From contig NZ_CP016172.1 in NCBI RefSeq assembly GCF_001676725.1, positions 4,960,001-5,024,000 of the forward strand: a stretch of DNA of 64,000 bases, written 5' to 3'. This DNA is from Bordetella flabilis (GTDB taxonomy: Bacteria; Pseudomonadota; Gammaproteobacteria; Burkholderiales; Burkholderiaceae_B). Numbering within the stretch: position 1 is the first letter of the stretch; every line of letters starts with the position of its first letter. Positions 18,798-26,821 of the stretch are shown here, one piece after another. The notes beneath the pieces are model-generated. The model was not told the origin of the DNA, ran no database searches, and saw nothing but the letters and a program-made list of their open reading frames with translations. A program made the translations under genes and the position numbers.

Positions 18798-20237
18798 CTA
18801 TAGCGGCCATTTCGGCAACTTGATCTTGCGGTAGGTCAGGGCCTTCCAGTCCGGCGTCGCGACGCCGGGCGCGCCGACATACACCACGTGCCGCGCCACC
18901 GTGGAGTAGGAAGCGTAGAAGTGCTGGGCGGACTTCACCGCCACGATCTTGCGTGTGGACAGGTCGCAGCCCAGCTGCGTAAACAGATCGACGTTCATGG
19001 CCTGGTTGCGCACCGATACCAGTACGATGTCGACGCCCTTTGTTCGCACCAACGCGCAATCGCCCATCGCCATGGGGCTGCCGGTCAGCCCCGTCATGGT
19101 CATGGCTGGATGCAGCGCCAGGACGGTGCATGGCGCGTCCACCGGGTCACCGGACAGCGGGCCTATCTTTCCGCCCAGGCGCATGGGCAGCGTGGCGCCA
19201 ACGCCGGCATCGAAGGCAATGCGCACTGCCCCCGGATCCCAGAGCGGCCCCAAGGCGGCATCGGATATGCCCCGTTCCAGCAACCGGCGCAGTACGAAAG
19301 TCGAATCACCCGGCGCGCCGCTGCCGGGATTATCGGCGCGGTCAGCCAGAACCACAGGCCCGCCGTCGAAGGCCAGCGCTTCATCCAACGCCTCGTCGAC
19401 GCTGCGGTACTTCACCATCAGTTCTTCGCGCAGGCCAATCAGTTCATCGGCCAACTGGCGCGCCAGCACCTGCGCCTTGGCGGCATCGCCATCGGTGTAG
19501 ACCAACACCTTGGTGCCCATATCCGGCACATCTCCGGTGGCGAAGCCCATTGCGAAGGACACGGAAAGCACACCGTCCTTGCCTTCCATGGCGCGCAGGC
19601 GATCGACGAAGCCGCGCGCCGGATCGCGGGACGTGTGCATGGGAACCACCATCTCGCAATCCACCAGCGCGGCCACCGGAGATGTGCGGCCTTCGCGCTT
19701 GGCCAGGCAAAGATCCGCGAGTTGCTCGGCGCAATGCACGATGTCGGTGTGCGGGTACTCCTTGTACAGCACGACCACATCGGCCTGGCCGACGATGGTG
19801 GCGCTGAGGTGTGCATGGGGGTCCAGCTCGACCCCCACGACCGCAGCCGGGCCCACCAGACCGCGCACGTGGGTCAAGAGGTCGCCCTCGCAATCGTCGT
19901 AGCCGTCGGCGACCATGGCGCCGTGCAGCCCCAGCAGCACCATATCCACCGGCAGGGCGGCCCGCAGGTCACCCAGCAACTCTTCGCGCAAGGTTTCGTA
20001 CGCAGCGCGGGTGGTGATGCCGCCGGGTTGCGCGGTGGCGACCATGCCTTCCCTGACGTCCCAACCCAGGGTGCGCGCACGCTGGCGCGCCACCCAAAGC
20101 GGAGCGCCCTGCGCGGTCGGCATGTCAGGATGCCTCCCCGCGGGGAAGTACTCCCGATCCCGAAAGGAATCAAGGCTGGTGGGCATGGGCGCGAAGGTAT
20201 TCGTTTCCGTACCCAGCCCGCCACAAAACACGCGCAT
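18798..20237 (-). CDS. M81 family metallopeptidase, MlrC-like
   Basis: This protein of about 479 aa belongs to the M81 (microcystinase C/MlrC) family. It starts MRVFCGGLGTETNTFAP and has LLGLHGAMVADGYDDCEGD, the PAVVGVELDPHAHLS region and LADRADNPGSGAPGDSTF; the His, Asp and Glu side chains in these motifs are the likely zinc ligands. MlrC of sphingomonads cleaves linearised microcystin, and other family members act on small peptides or amides. ATG 20237 is preferred because GGGGA lies 6 nt upstream. ATG 20243 is two codons earlier and directly abuts that sequence. It is the first gene of the peptide-transporter operon and is divergent from the D-aminoacylase at 20597. Confidence 0.87.
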   Translation of the reverse strand: MRVFCGGLGTETNTFAPMPTSLDSFRDREYFPAGRHPDMPTAQGAPLWVARQRARTLGWDVREGMVATAQPGGITTRAAYETLREELLGDLRAALPVDMVLLGLHGAMVADGYDDCEGDLLTHVRGLVGPAAVVGVELDPHAHLSATIVGQADVVVLYKEYPHTDIVHCAEQLADLCLAKREGRTSPVAALVDCEMVVPMHTSRDPARGFVDRLRAMEGKDGVLSVSFAMGFATGDVPDMGTKVLVYTDGDAAKAQVLARQLADELIGLREELMVKYRSVDEALDEALAFDGGPVVLADRADNPGSGAPGDSTFVLRRLLERGISDAALGPLWDPGAVRIAFDAGVGATLPMRLGGKIGPLSGDPVDAPCTVLALHPAMTMTGLTGSPMAMGDCALVRTKGVDIVLVSVRNQAMNVDLFTQLGCDLSTRKIVAVKSAQHFYASYSTVARHVVYVGAPGVATPDWKALTYRKIKLPKWPL

Positions 20238-20596
20238 GGACATTCCCCGACAGAAGTAGGAGCAAAGCGAAGGCGCAACACGGAAGACACCAAGCCCTGC
20301 CCGGCAGCGTCCAAGCGGGACACGCCACGGCGGGATGGTCGGACCGATAGCGCTGCATGATGCGGCCGGGGCGCGCGCCCGCACAAATAGCAATCGCGGC
20401 AGTGCCCATAACCAACGGTTATTGGTAGCGCTGTTAATTAGGGTAAACACGCACGCTTTCCAGCGTGGCGGACTGGAAATCGCAGGCACAGCCCCCACGC
20501 CATACCTCAAGGTTATGGGGTTGCGCCGCCTCGGCATTGGCGGCCGGAGCCGGGCTGGCGCAGAATGGCGGAACTTCATATCACCGGAGGACCGAT
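20238..20596. other. divergent intergenic region between M81 peptidase and D-aminoacylase genes
   Basis: These 359 bp separate two divergently transcribed genes and should hold both promoters. The stretch 20385-20460 is richer in A+T than its surroundings and contains a perfect dyad (listed separately). I see no gene or RNA in it. Confidence 0.6.
20408..20422. promoter_or_regulatory. candidate operator, perfect 6-3-6 dyad
   Basis: The sequence ATAACC-AAC-GGTTAT is an exact inverted repeat in the divergent region between the M81 peptidase operon and the D-aminoacylase. It could be a repressor or activator site controlling both directions. No regulator gene is adjacent, so the protein that binds it is unknown. 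Confidence 0.35.
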
Positions 20597-22057
20597 ATGG
20601 CGGACGGCACGCACATGTATGACTTGCTCCTGGCGGGCGGCACGGTCGTGGACGGGACCGGGCAGGCGCGGCGCCGTGCCGATGTGGCCATACGCCAGGG
20701 CCGCATCGTCGCCGTAGGAGACTTGGCGGGGGCCCAGGCGGCATGCACGCAGGATGTCTCGGAACTGATCGTGGCGCCCGGCTTTATCGACAGCCACGCC
20801 CATGATGATTGGGCAGTGCTGGACACACCGGACATGCTTCCCAAGATATCGCAGGGCGTCACCACGGTCGTGAACGGCAATTGCGGCATCAGCCTGGCCC
20901 CGCTGCGGGCCGAAGGCCCGCAGGTGCCGCCGCTCAACCTGCTGGGCCATGGCTATCGTTTCGGCAGCTTCGCGCAATACCGTGCCGCCATCGAGGAAGC
21001 GCCACCCGCGGTCAACGTAGCGGCGCTGGTCGGCCATTGCACGTTGCGGGTGCTGCGCATGGCCGACGTCAAACGTACAGCTTCGCAAGACGAAATCGCA
21101 GCCATGCGGCAGGATGTGGAGCAAGCCCTCCACGAGGGTGCGTTGGGAGTGTCTACCGGCACCTTCTACCCGCCCGCCGCGGCCGCCACGGAAGCGGAAG
21201 TCATCGCGGTATGCGAACCGCTGACCCGGCTGGGCGGCATCTACGCCACGCATATGCGCGACGAAGGCGACCGCGTAATGGAGGCCATCGAAGAAAGCCT
21301 GCGCATCGGCGCGGCACTGAATGTACCCATCGTGATCTCGCACCACAAGGTGGTCGGCAAGCAGAACCACGGCCGCTCCGTCGAGACGCTGGCCCGCCTG
21401 CGCGACGCGGCACGCGCCCAGGCCGTCTGCCTGGACTGCTATCCCTATGACGCTTCATCCACCATCCTGCAGCCTGAACGGGTGGAGATCTGCGATCGCA
21501 TCATGATCACGTGGTCCGAGCCTCACCCGCAGGCCAGCGGCCGCTACCTGGAAGACCTGGCCCGCGAATGGAGCTGCAGCCGCCGCGAAGCCGCCGAAAG
21601 GCTGCTGCCCGCCGGCGCGGTCTACTTCATCATGGACGACGGCGACGTGCGGCGCATCCTGTCCCACCCCGACACCATGATCGGCTCCGACGGCCTGTGC
21701 GGGGAAGGACGCCCCCATCCGCGCCTGTGGGGAACGTTCCCGCGCGTCCTGGGCCACTACGGCCGCAAGCTGGGGCTGTTCAGCCTGGAGGAAGCCGTGT
21801 TCCGCATGACGGGGCTGACTGCGATGCGCATGGGCTTGCGGGACCGTGGCCGGATCGCGCCCGGCTGCCACGCCGACCTCGCGATATTCGACGCCGATAC
21901 GATCATCGACAACGCGACTTTCGATACGCCCGCGGAAAAGGCCACCGGCATGCGGCATGTATACGTGGCCGGCGTAGCCACCTGGCAGGACGGCGCCGCG
22001 ACCGGTGCCCGGCCTGGTCGGTACATCACTGATCGGATCGGCGCGACCCGATCCTGA
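20597..22057 (+). CDS. N-acyl-D-amino-acid deacylase (D-aminoacylase), amidohydrolase superfamily
   Basis: This 486-aa zinc-dependent amidohydrolase removes the acyl group from N-acyl-D-amino acids. The metal motif HAHDDW has His67 and His69. Cys96, in GNCGIS, matches the zinc-ligand cysteine typical of D-aminoacylases. Other motifs are TGTFYPP, ATHMRDEGDRV, ISHHKVVGKQNHG and MIGSDGL. ATG 20597 is supported by CGGAGG 6 nt upstream; a longer reading from 20465 lacks this. It is divergent from the M81 peptidase and peptide importer. The product would supply D-amino acids, probably from imported peptides or peptidoglycan-type material. Confidence 0.9.
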   Translation: MADGTHMYDLLLAGGTVVDGTGQARRRADVAIRQGRIVAVGDLAGAQAACTQDVSELIVAPGFIDSHAHDDWAVLDTPDMLPKISQGVTTVVNGNCGISLAPLRAEGPQVPPLNLLGHGYRFGSFAQYRAAIEEAPPAVNVAALVGHCTLRVLRMADVKRTASQDEIAAMRQDVEQALHEGALGVSTGTFYPPAAAATEAEVIAVCEPLTRLGGIYATHMRDEGDRVMEAIEESLRIGAALNVPIVISHHKVVGKQNHGRSVETLARLRDAARAQAVCLDCYPYDASSTILQPERVEICDRIMITWSEPHPQASGRYLEDLAREWSCSRREAAERLLPAGAVYFIMDDGDVRRILSHPDTMIGSDGLCGEGRPHPRLWGTFPRVLGHYGRKLGLFSLEEAVFRMTGLTAMRMGLRDRGRIAPGCHADLAIFDADTIIDNATFDTPAEKATGMRHVYVAGVATWQDGAATGARPGRYITDRIGATRS

Positions 22058-22194
22058 CAGCGAGTGGCTAATTGTGCCGTCCGGCCGGGCATCACGCGCT
22101 AAGCCACCGATCGCCCGCCAGGGCCCGGGGCGCGAAAATGACGAGGTACGGGGGGGGGTGGCTGCCCTTATAGGCGCTTCCAGGCGCTTATAGA

Positions 22195-22692
22195 ATGAGA
22201 CTCCCCTTCCAGGCCAGGACCACCGCCTTGATCACCAACATCAGCATTCTCGTCCGCGACCGCCTGGGCCGCACGCTACTGCAAATGCGCGACAGCGCCG
22301 CCCGCAACGGCCCACTGGCCTGGAGTTTCTGGGGCGGCGCGGTGGAGCCCGAAGACGCCGACCACTGGCACACGGCGTCGCGCGAGCTGGAAGAAGAACT
22401 GGATATCGTCGCCCCTCCTGCCGACTTCATCGAGATAGGCCGGCGCACCGGCAGCGACGGCCAGGAGGCACCACTGATGCTGCTGCCCCGACCCGTCGAA
22501 TGGGGCGACTTCCGCGTACTGGAAGGCGCCGGAGCCGCCTACTTCCACCTCCCCGAAATACGACAGCTCCCCGTCACGCGCTCGGTGGCCTGGTACCTCG
22601 CCCACAAGCCCGACGTTTTCGAAATAGCGACACCAAGCCCCCCACACCCAAACCGCAATCCACGCCCCCACCCAACCCCCGACACCGCGTAA
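22195..22692 (+). CDS. NUDIX hydrolase
   Basis: This 165-aa protein has a complete NUDIX box: GGAVEP at residues 43-48, then RELEEELD about 12 residues later. NUDIX enzymes hydrolyse nucleoside diphosphates linked to another moiety. Residues about 140-165 are a low-complexity Pro/His/Asn tail (SPPHPNRNPRPHPTPDTA) unlike the folded part. ATG 22195 has no strong ribosome-binding site. The gene stands alone and is followed at once by a hairpin. Its substrate is unknown. Confidence 0.85.
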   Translation: MRLPFQARTTALITNISILVRDRLGRTLLQMRDSAARNGPLAWSFWGGAVEPEDADHWHTASRELEEELDIVAPPADFIEIGRRTGSDGQEAPLMLLPRPVEWGDFRVLEGAGAAYFHLPEIRQLPVTRSVAWYLAHKPDVFEIATPSPPHPNRNPRPHPTPDTA

Positions 22693-22694
22693 GC

Positions 22695-22725
22695 GAATAC
22701 GTGGCCCGCAGGGGGCCACGTATTC
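22695..22725. terminator. perfect 13-bp hairpin directly after the NUDIX stop
   Basis: The arms GAATACGTGGCCC and GGGCCACGTATTC are exact complements around a 5-nt loop, and the hairpin starts 3 bp after the stop codon. There is no T-tract on either side. It may be a transcript-stabilising or bidirectional stop structure rather than a standard intrinsic terminator. Confidence 0.45.
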
Positions 22726-22820
22726 ACGGGCACCGCCAGATCTTCCACCGGCAACCCGCAATCCAGCGTAGCGGCAAGCACCCCGGCTCTCCACCGCTAC
22801 CGTGAAGGCAAGACGCTGGA

Positions 22821-23017
22821 GTCCGGCGATGTGGGCGGCTGCCGGGGACGGCACGTAGAGACCGAACGAGCTGGCGCGAAGGGATGCGTGCCGCACAGCT
22901 ATAAAGAAGAACACCACCGCGCAGCGGCCGCAGGACGAGCGTGCGAAGTGGCGTCCGGCGCCCGGGCGCCGGACCGGTCGACCGTGCCGGCCCCGGCAGC
23001 CGCCCACCTCGCCGGAC
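22821..23017. repeat. 34-bp imperfect inverted repeat flanking a 129-bp core
   Basis: The left arm at 22821-22854 and the right arm at 22984-23017 are reverse complements at 32 of 34 positions (mismatches at the tenth base and within the GGGGACGG block). The 129-bp core is non-coding in appearance and contains a perfect palindrome at 22953-22974. Sequence of the right arm recurs in direct orientation at about 24364. This looks like a miniature mobile or dispersed repeat element without its own protein. The boundaries are those visible by eye. Confidence 0.6.
22953..22974. repeat. perfect 22-bp GC-rich palindrome
   Basis: The 11-base arm GTCCGGCGCCC is followed at once, with no spacer, by its reverse complement GGGCGCCGGAC. 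It sits inside the core of the larger inverted repeat, 9 bp before the right arm. Confidence 0.7.
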
Positions 23018-23068
23018 GGCCCAAAAAGCACGCAGCCAAATCGGCAAGCCGAACAAGCCCAACAAGAC
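22984..23068. repeat. direct repeat copy 1, left of the halovibrin-like gene
   Basis: This segment of about 80 bp contains CAGCCGCCCACCTCGCC, then ACGGCCCAAAAA and CGCAGCCAAA, then a run of CAAGCC units. It matches the segment at 24364-24440 at most positions, with small indels. The two copies lie on either side of the lower-GC gene at 23393-24358. Its first 34 bases are the right arm of the inverted repeat. Confidence 0.6.
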
Positions 23069-23392
23069 GCGCGCATAGAGATCTTCGGCCGCGGCACACC
23101 AGTGCCCGTACGACCGCCGGCGTCCATGGCGGGCGTCCAGCCTCGCCCCTGCTCCTTACCCATACCCCGAGTATCAGCCTGGATGCGGGCGACGTTGAAG
23201 CGCGCAAGGATCTCCGCGTACACCGGCGTCAACCTCGGCCAGGCGCAATCAATTGTGAGCAGTCGCGTATACATATGCACGGCTCGCAACCTCGATGCTA
23301 ACGTCGCGACATCCCCTTTGCGAACCGCGACTTGGCTGCCGGCGTTGCGTCGACATGGGGTGCTCCCGACCAAGCCGATCTGGGTATGGAAA

Positions 23393-24358
23393 ATGAAAAC
23401 GCCGTTTTGCATCCTGCTGGCGCTTGCCTTGCTCGGGCAGGCCGCCGCCCATGGGGCCGACATCTCTCGAACCCAGAACCGCAAGGATTTCGGACACTTT
23501 GTTCAAGAGCGGATGACCGCTGCGTTCGATCGAGAACTGTCGACAACCTTCCCTTGCGGCGACAGGCCTGCATACTATTGCGGAGGGTTGATGGTGACCG
23601 CTTTCGAACAAGACTCGCTATATTGGACCGAACCGAACATCACAAAGCTGTCGTTTACCTACTTCAGGACGGATATCGCGACGGAGCTATTCGGTGCGGC
23701 CGGTTTGGCGCTATGGCCGAAGGCCTACGTCGATAACATTTTTCCGCCATACCCTCCTGGACACCCGCCGTACACGGCGTTCTATCGTTGCGCTTTTCCT
23801 ATTGACGGCCTTACAGTCCAGCGCGACGACGCGGGCTGCGGCGAGCGTTACGTCGATGATCAGCCCGTTCCCAATACCGCTCCGTGCGGGACCATCGGCA
23901 TCACGACAGCCCAGCAGTGGCTGGCCAAGTATCATGGCACGCAGACGAATTTTTGCGGCTTTGCGCTGATTCCAGGGCAAAGCACGGCGAAGCAGAACAT
24001 GGATACCGTCATAGAAATCGCCCGCGTCCTGCAGCAAAAACAATCTGAATTGCTCCTGCCTTGGAATGAGGTCGTTGCGGGGCCCTGGCGAGGATATGAC
24101 GCCGGCCGTATTCCTGTGATGGCGTTTTTCTCGGTCGCCGATAACAGCGTCACCGCGCTGGTGCGCAACCCGAAACAAACTGTCCCCGGCAAGAATCTGA
24201 ACGACGCGCAGACCCAGCAGAAATGGTATTTCGACTTGACGAAAATCTTCGTTCCTATCGTGGAAATATCGGCGGCGAATGAGGGAGCCGTTTTCACGTA
24301 TCGAGACGAGGACCAGGCCGCTGGGATTCCAGACGTCGTCACGGTATTTCCACGTTGA
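23393..24358 (+). CDS. secreted halovibrin (HvnA)-like protein
   Basis: This 321-aa protein has a clear Sec signal (MKTPFCILLALALLGQAAAHG). From memory, the mature part carries the landmarks of the halovibrin family: FPCGDRPAYYCGG, LSFTYFR, CAFPIDGLTVQRDDAGCGE and GITTAQQWLAKYHG. Paired cysteines suit a disulfide-bonded exported protein. Vibrio fischeri HvnA/HvnB were described as secreted NAD-consuming enzymes; activity here is inference. ATG 23393 places the signal peptide correctly; upstream in-frame codons look non-coding. Base composition and codon use are less GC-rich than in the neighbours, and similar direct repeats lie on both sides, which points to acquisition by transfer. No neighbour suggests a function. 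Confidence 0.6.
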   Translation: MKTPFCILLALALLGQAAAHGADISRTQNRKDFGHFVQERMTAAFDRELSTTFPCGDRPAYYCGGLMVTAFEQDSLYWTEPNITKLSFTYFRTDIATELFGAAGLALWPKAYVDNIFPPYPPGHPPYTAFYRCAFPIDGLTVQRDDAGCGERYVDDQPVPNTAPCGTIGITTAQQWLAKYHGTQTNFCGFALIPGQSTAKQNMDTVIEIARVLQQKQSELLLPWNEVVAGPWRGYDAGRIPVMAFFSVADNSVTALVRNPKQTVPGKNLNDAQTQQKWYFDLTKIFVPIVEISAANEGAVFTYRDEDQAAGIPDVVTVFPR

Positions 24359-24363
24359 AGGCA

Positions 24364-24440
24364 GTGCCGGCCCGCCAGCCGCCCACCTCGCCGCACGGCC
24401 CAAAAAACCACGCAGCCAAACCAGCAAGCCCAACAAGCCC
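24364..24440. repeat. direct repeat copy 2, right of the halovibrin-like gene
   Basis: This begins 6 bp after the stop of the halovibrin-like gene. It repeats the 22984-23068 segment (CAGCCGCCCACCTCGCC, CACGGCCCAAAAAA, CGCAGCCAAA, CAAGCCCAACAAGCC) with a few substitutions and single-base indels. It may be a boundary of the acquired segment or a separate copy of a dispersed repeat. Confidence 0.6.
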
Positions 24441-24539
24441 TCCCCACGGCCAGCTCGATGTATCGGCGCCGGCCAGACCGACGCGCCCCAGGGGATGCCG
24501 GGTCGGGGGGAGACAGGAACGACAGGGCCCACGCCGCCC

Positions 24540-25946
24540 CTACAACAACTTCCCAGGATTCATCAACTGATCCGGATCCAGCGCCCGCTTGATCAGCAGC
24601 ATCAAATCCATCTCCACCGTCGACTTGTAGCGGCGCAGCTCATCCCGCCGCAACTGCCCCACGCCGTGTTCGGCGCTGATGCTGCCCCCACGCTGCGCCA
24701 CCAGGTCGTGCACCCGGCGGTTCAACGCCGCGGTCAACCGCCCATACTCCGCCGCCGCCACGTCCAGCGGCAACAGCACGTTGTAGTGCAAATTCCCATC
24801 CCCGACATGCCCGAAGTTCACGATAGGCAGCCCGGCAAAATCCTCCGCCAGCGCCGCATCCGCTTCTTCGATAAACGCGGCCAGCCGCGAAATCGGCAAG
24901 GCGATATCGTGCTTGACCGCCTTCCCCGCCCGCACCTGTGCCTGCGAAATGCCCTCGCGCAGGCGCCACAGCGCCTGGCTCTGCGTCTCGCTCGCGGCGA
25001 TCACGGCATCGTCCGCCAGGCCCGCCTCCATGGCCTGCGCCAGCCCCTGCTCCAGCAACTCCGTCAGCGCCTCCGGCGCCGTATCGGAAAGCTCGACCAG
25101 CGCGTAATAGCGGTGGCGGCCGTCCAGCGGCTGCACGGCCCCGCTGACATGGGCCTGGACCAAATCCAGGCAATGGGCCGACATCATCTCGAACGCCGTA
25201 AGCCGTTCCCCGCACAGCGCCTGCATATGCGACAGCAGCCCCACCACGGCCCCCGGCGTATCCACGCCCACCCAGGCCGTCACCCGCCCCCGCGCAAGCG
25301 CGTACAGCTTCAGCACCGCGCCCGTGATCACGCCCAGCGTACCTTCGGACCCGATGAACAGGCCCCGCAGGTCGTAGCCCGTATTGTCCTTGCGCAACCC
25401 GCGCAGGCCGCTCCACACGCGGCCATCCGGCAACACCACCTCCAGCCCCAGCGCCAGCTCCCGGGTATTGCCGTAGCGCAGCACCGCCGTCCCGCCCGCA
25501 TTGGTGGCCAGGTTGCCGCCTATCGTGCAACTGCCCTCGGCGCCCAGGCTGAGGGGAAAGAAGCGCCCGGCCTCGCGCGCCGCACGCTGCACGTCCGCCA
25601 GCAGCACGCCGGCGTCCACCGTGATCGTATTGTTGACCGCGTCCACCTCGCGGATGCGCCTCATCCGGTTCAGGCTCAGGATCACCTGGGCGCCGCTGTC
25701 GTCCGGCGCGGCGCCGCCGCTCATGCCCGTGTTTCCGCCCTGCGGCACGACCGGTGTGCCCGTCTGGCGGCATAGCCGCATGACGGCGGAGACCTCGGTG
25801 GTATTGCGCGGGCGCACCACGACCGGCGTACGGCCACGCCATTTGCGCAGCCAGTCCTCGACATAGGGCGCCTGCTCCGCCTCGCCCAGCACCAGGCCGG
25901 CGTCGCCCACCACATGGCCCAACCGCCGTATCAGTTCTGTGTCCAT
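24540..25946 (-). CDS. FAD-binding 2-hydroxyacid dehydrogenase/oxidase, GlcD/D-lactate dehydrogenase type
   Basis: This 468-aa flavoprotein of the vanillyl-alcohol-oxidase fold has PQGGNTGMSGGAAPD (about 75-90) and GAEGSCTIGGNLATNAGG as FAD-binding segments. The C-terminal substrate domain includes HVGDGNLHYNVL and ISAEHGVGQLRR. Such enzymes oxidise D-2-hydroxy acids (D-lactate, glycolate, D-2-hydroxyglutarate). It follows the racemase gene by 7 bp on the minus strand, so the two are co-transcribed. No iron-sulfur GlcF partner is present, so it resembles the single-subunit type. Confidence 0.9.
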   Translation of the reverse strand: MDTELIRRLGHVVGDAGLVLGEAEQAPYVEDWLRKWRGRTPVVVRPRNTTEVSAVMRLCRQTGTPVVPQGGNTGMSGGAAPDDSGAQVILSLNRMRRIREVDAVNNTITVDAGVLLADVQRAAREAGRFFPLSLGAEGSCTIGGNLATNAGGTAVLRYGNTRELALGLEVVLPDGRVWSGLRGLRKDNTGYDLRGLFIGSEGTLGVITGAVLKLYALARGRVTAWVGVDTPGAVVGLLSHMQALCGERLTAFEMMSAHCLDLVQAHVSGAVQPLDGRHRYYALVELSDTAPEALTELLEQGLAQAMEAGLADDAVIAASETQSQALWRLREGISQAQVRAGKAVKHDIALPISRLAAFIEEADAALAEDFAGLPIVNFGHVGDGNLHYNVLLPLDVAAAEYGRLTAALNRRVHDLVAQRGGSISAEHGVGQLRRDELRRYKSTVEMDLMLLIKRALDPDQLMNPGKLL

Positions 25947-25953
25947 GCCGGGC

Positions 25954-26634
25954 TCAGGACGCCGGCGCGGCGAGCAGGACGCGGCCCATCGCCATCGTCA
26001 CCGCGGCCTGCGTGGGCTCCACCACGGGCAGGCCCACTTCCGCGGCCAGCCATTCACGATAGTCCGCCATCCCCGCGCAGCCCAGCACCAGCACGTCGGC
26101 CTGGTGCGTGTCGCGCAGGCGCCGGCCCACGTCCGCCAGCCGCTCGCGGGTCCGCGCGGCGTCGCCCAGTTCCACCACGCCCAGTTCCAGCGGCAATTCG
26201 GCCGCGATACGGTCTTGCACCCCCATGGCGCCGAACAGCCGGCCATGCCGCGGAATCGACTGGCGCAGGATGGCGATCACGCCGATCCGCTGCCCCAGCG
26301 TCATGGCGGTAAGAATGCCGCACTCGCTGATACCCAGAACCGGCTTGGGAGTAGCCTCGCGCACCGCGTGCAGGCCGGGATCGCTGAAGCACGCGATGAC
26401 GTAGCCGGCGGCCGCGGCGCCATGCTCGCGATCGAGTTCGCGCACCCGCCGTACCAGCGGCAATGTCACGCTTTCCACATCGAGCTGCGTCTGGATGCCG
26501 GGCGGCCCTTCACGCAAAGTCAGGCAGGCGATACGCGGCCCGCCCGCCACGCGCAGGCGCTGCAGGCCGGCGTCGAACGCATCCGTGACAGCCTGCGTGC
26601 TATTCGGATTGATGACGAACAGAGTCCTTTCCAT
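25954..26634 (-). CDS. Asp/Glu/hydantoin racemase family protein
   Basis: This 226-aa cofactor-independent racemase/isomerase has the two catalytic cysteines of the family at Cys82 (VIACFSDPG) and Cys186 (LVLGCAGMADY). The family includes hydantoin racemase, aspartate racemase and maleate isomerase. The NPNST motif near the N-terminus is typical of the hydantoin racemase branch. Less than 3 kb away across the divergent LysR gene is a cyclic amidohydrolase of the hydantoinase type, so a role in hydantoin metabolism is plausible. It is the first gene of a two-gene operon with the FAD oxidase. Confidence 0.88.
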   Translation of the reverse strand: MERTLFVINPNSTQAVTDAFDAGLQRLRVAGGPRIACLTLREGPPGIQTQLDVESVTLPLVRRVRELDREHGAAAAGYVIACFSDPGLHAVREATPKPVLGISECGILTAMTLGQRIGVIAILRQSIPRHGRLFGAMGVQDRIAAELPLELGVVELGDAARTRERLADVGRRLRDTHQADVLVLGCAGMADYREWLAAEVGLPVVEPTQAAVTMAMGRVLLAAPAS

Positions 26635-26710
26635 GGGCTTTCCTTGCGATATGCGGCGAGTCTAGCAGCGCCCCGCGCCCGACCGGCAATGTCATTTTGT
26701 CGGGCGCGCT

Positions 26711-26723
26711 TAACATGGTGTTA
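26711..26723. promoter_or_regulatory. candidate LysR-type binding box
   Basis: TAACA-TGG-TGTTA is a short dyad in the 187-bp region between the divergent racemase and LysR genes. It fits the loose T-N11-A pattern of LysR boxes and lies about 100 bp upstream of the LysR start. It probably mediates autoregulation and control of the divergent operon. Confidence 0.4.
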
Positions 26724-26821
26724 TGGCGCGGCAAGGCCTGCGGGTGTTATGTTCACCGCGCTGCCGCCGTCGCGCCCCGCCACGCGGCCACGCCACCGAG
26801 CCCCACGCCAAGCTACCCGCC

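Larger units (their letters stand above)
22693..23392. other. 700-bp interval without a credible gene, rich in repeats
   Basis: Between the NUDIX gene and the halovibrin-like gene I see no open frame with protein-like composition. The interval holds a 13-bp-stem hairpin at its left end, a long inverted repeat enclosing a perfect palindrome (22821-23017), and a lower-GC right part (about 23160-23392) that probably carries the promoter of the next gene. Confidence 0.6.

Noticed and set aside
22151..22159. Run of nine G residues upstream of the NUDIX gene considered as a phase-variable tract
   Set aside because: It lies outside any coding frame and about 40 bp from the start. A promoter-spacing effect is possible but nothing else supports it.
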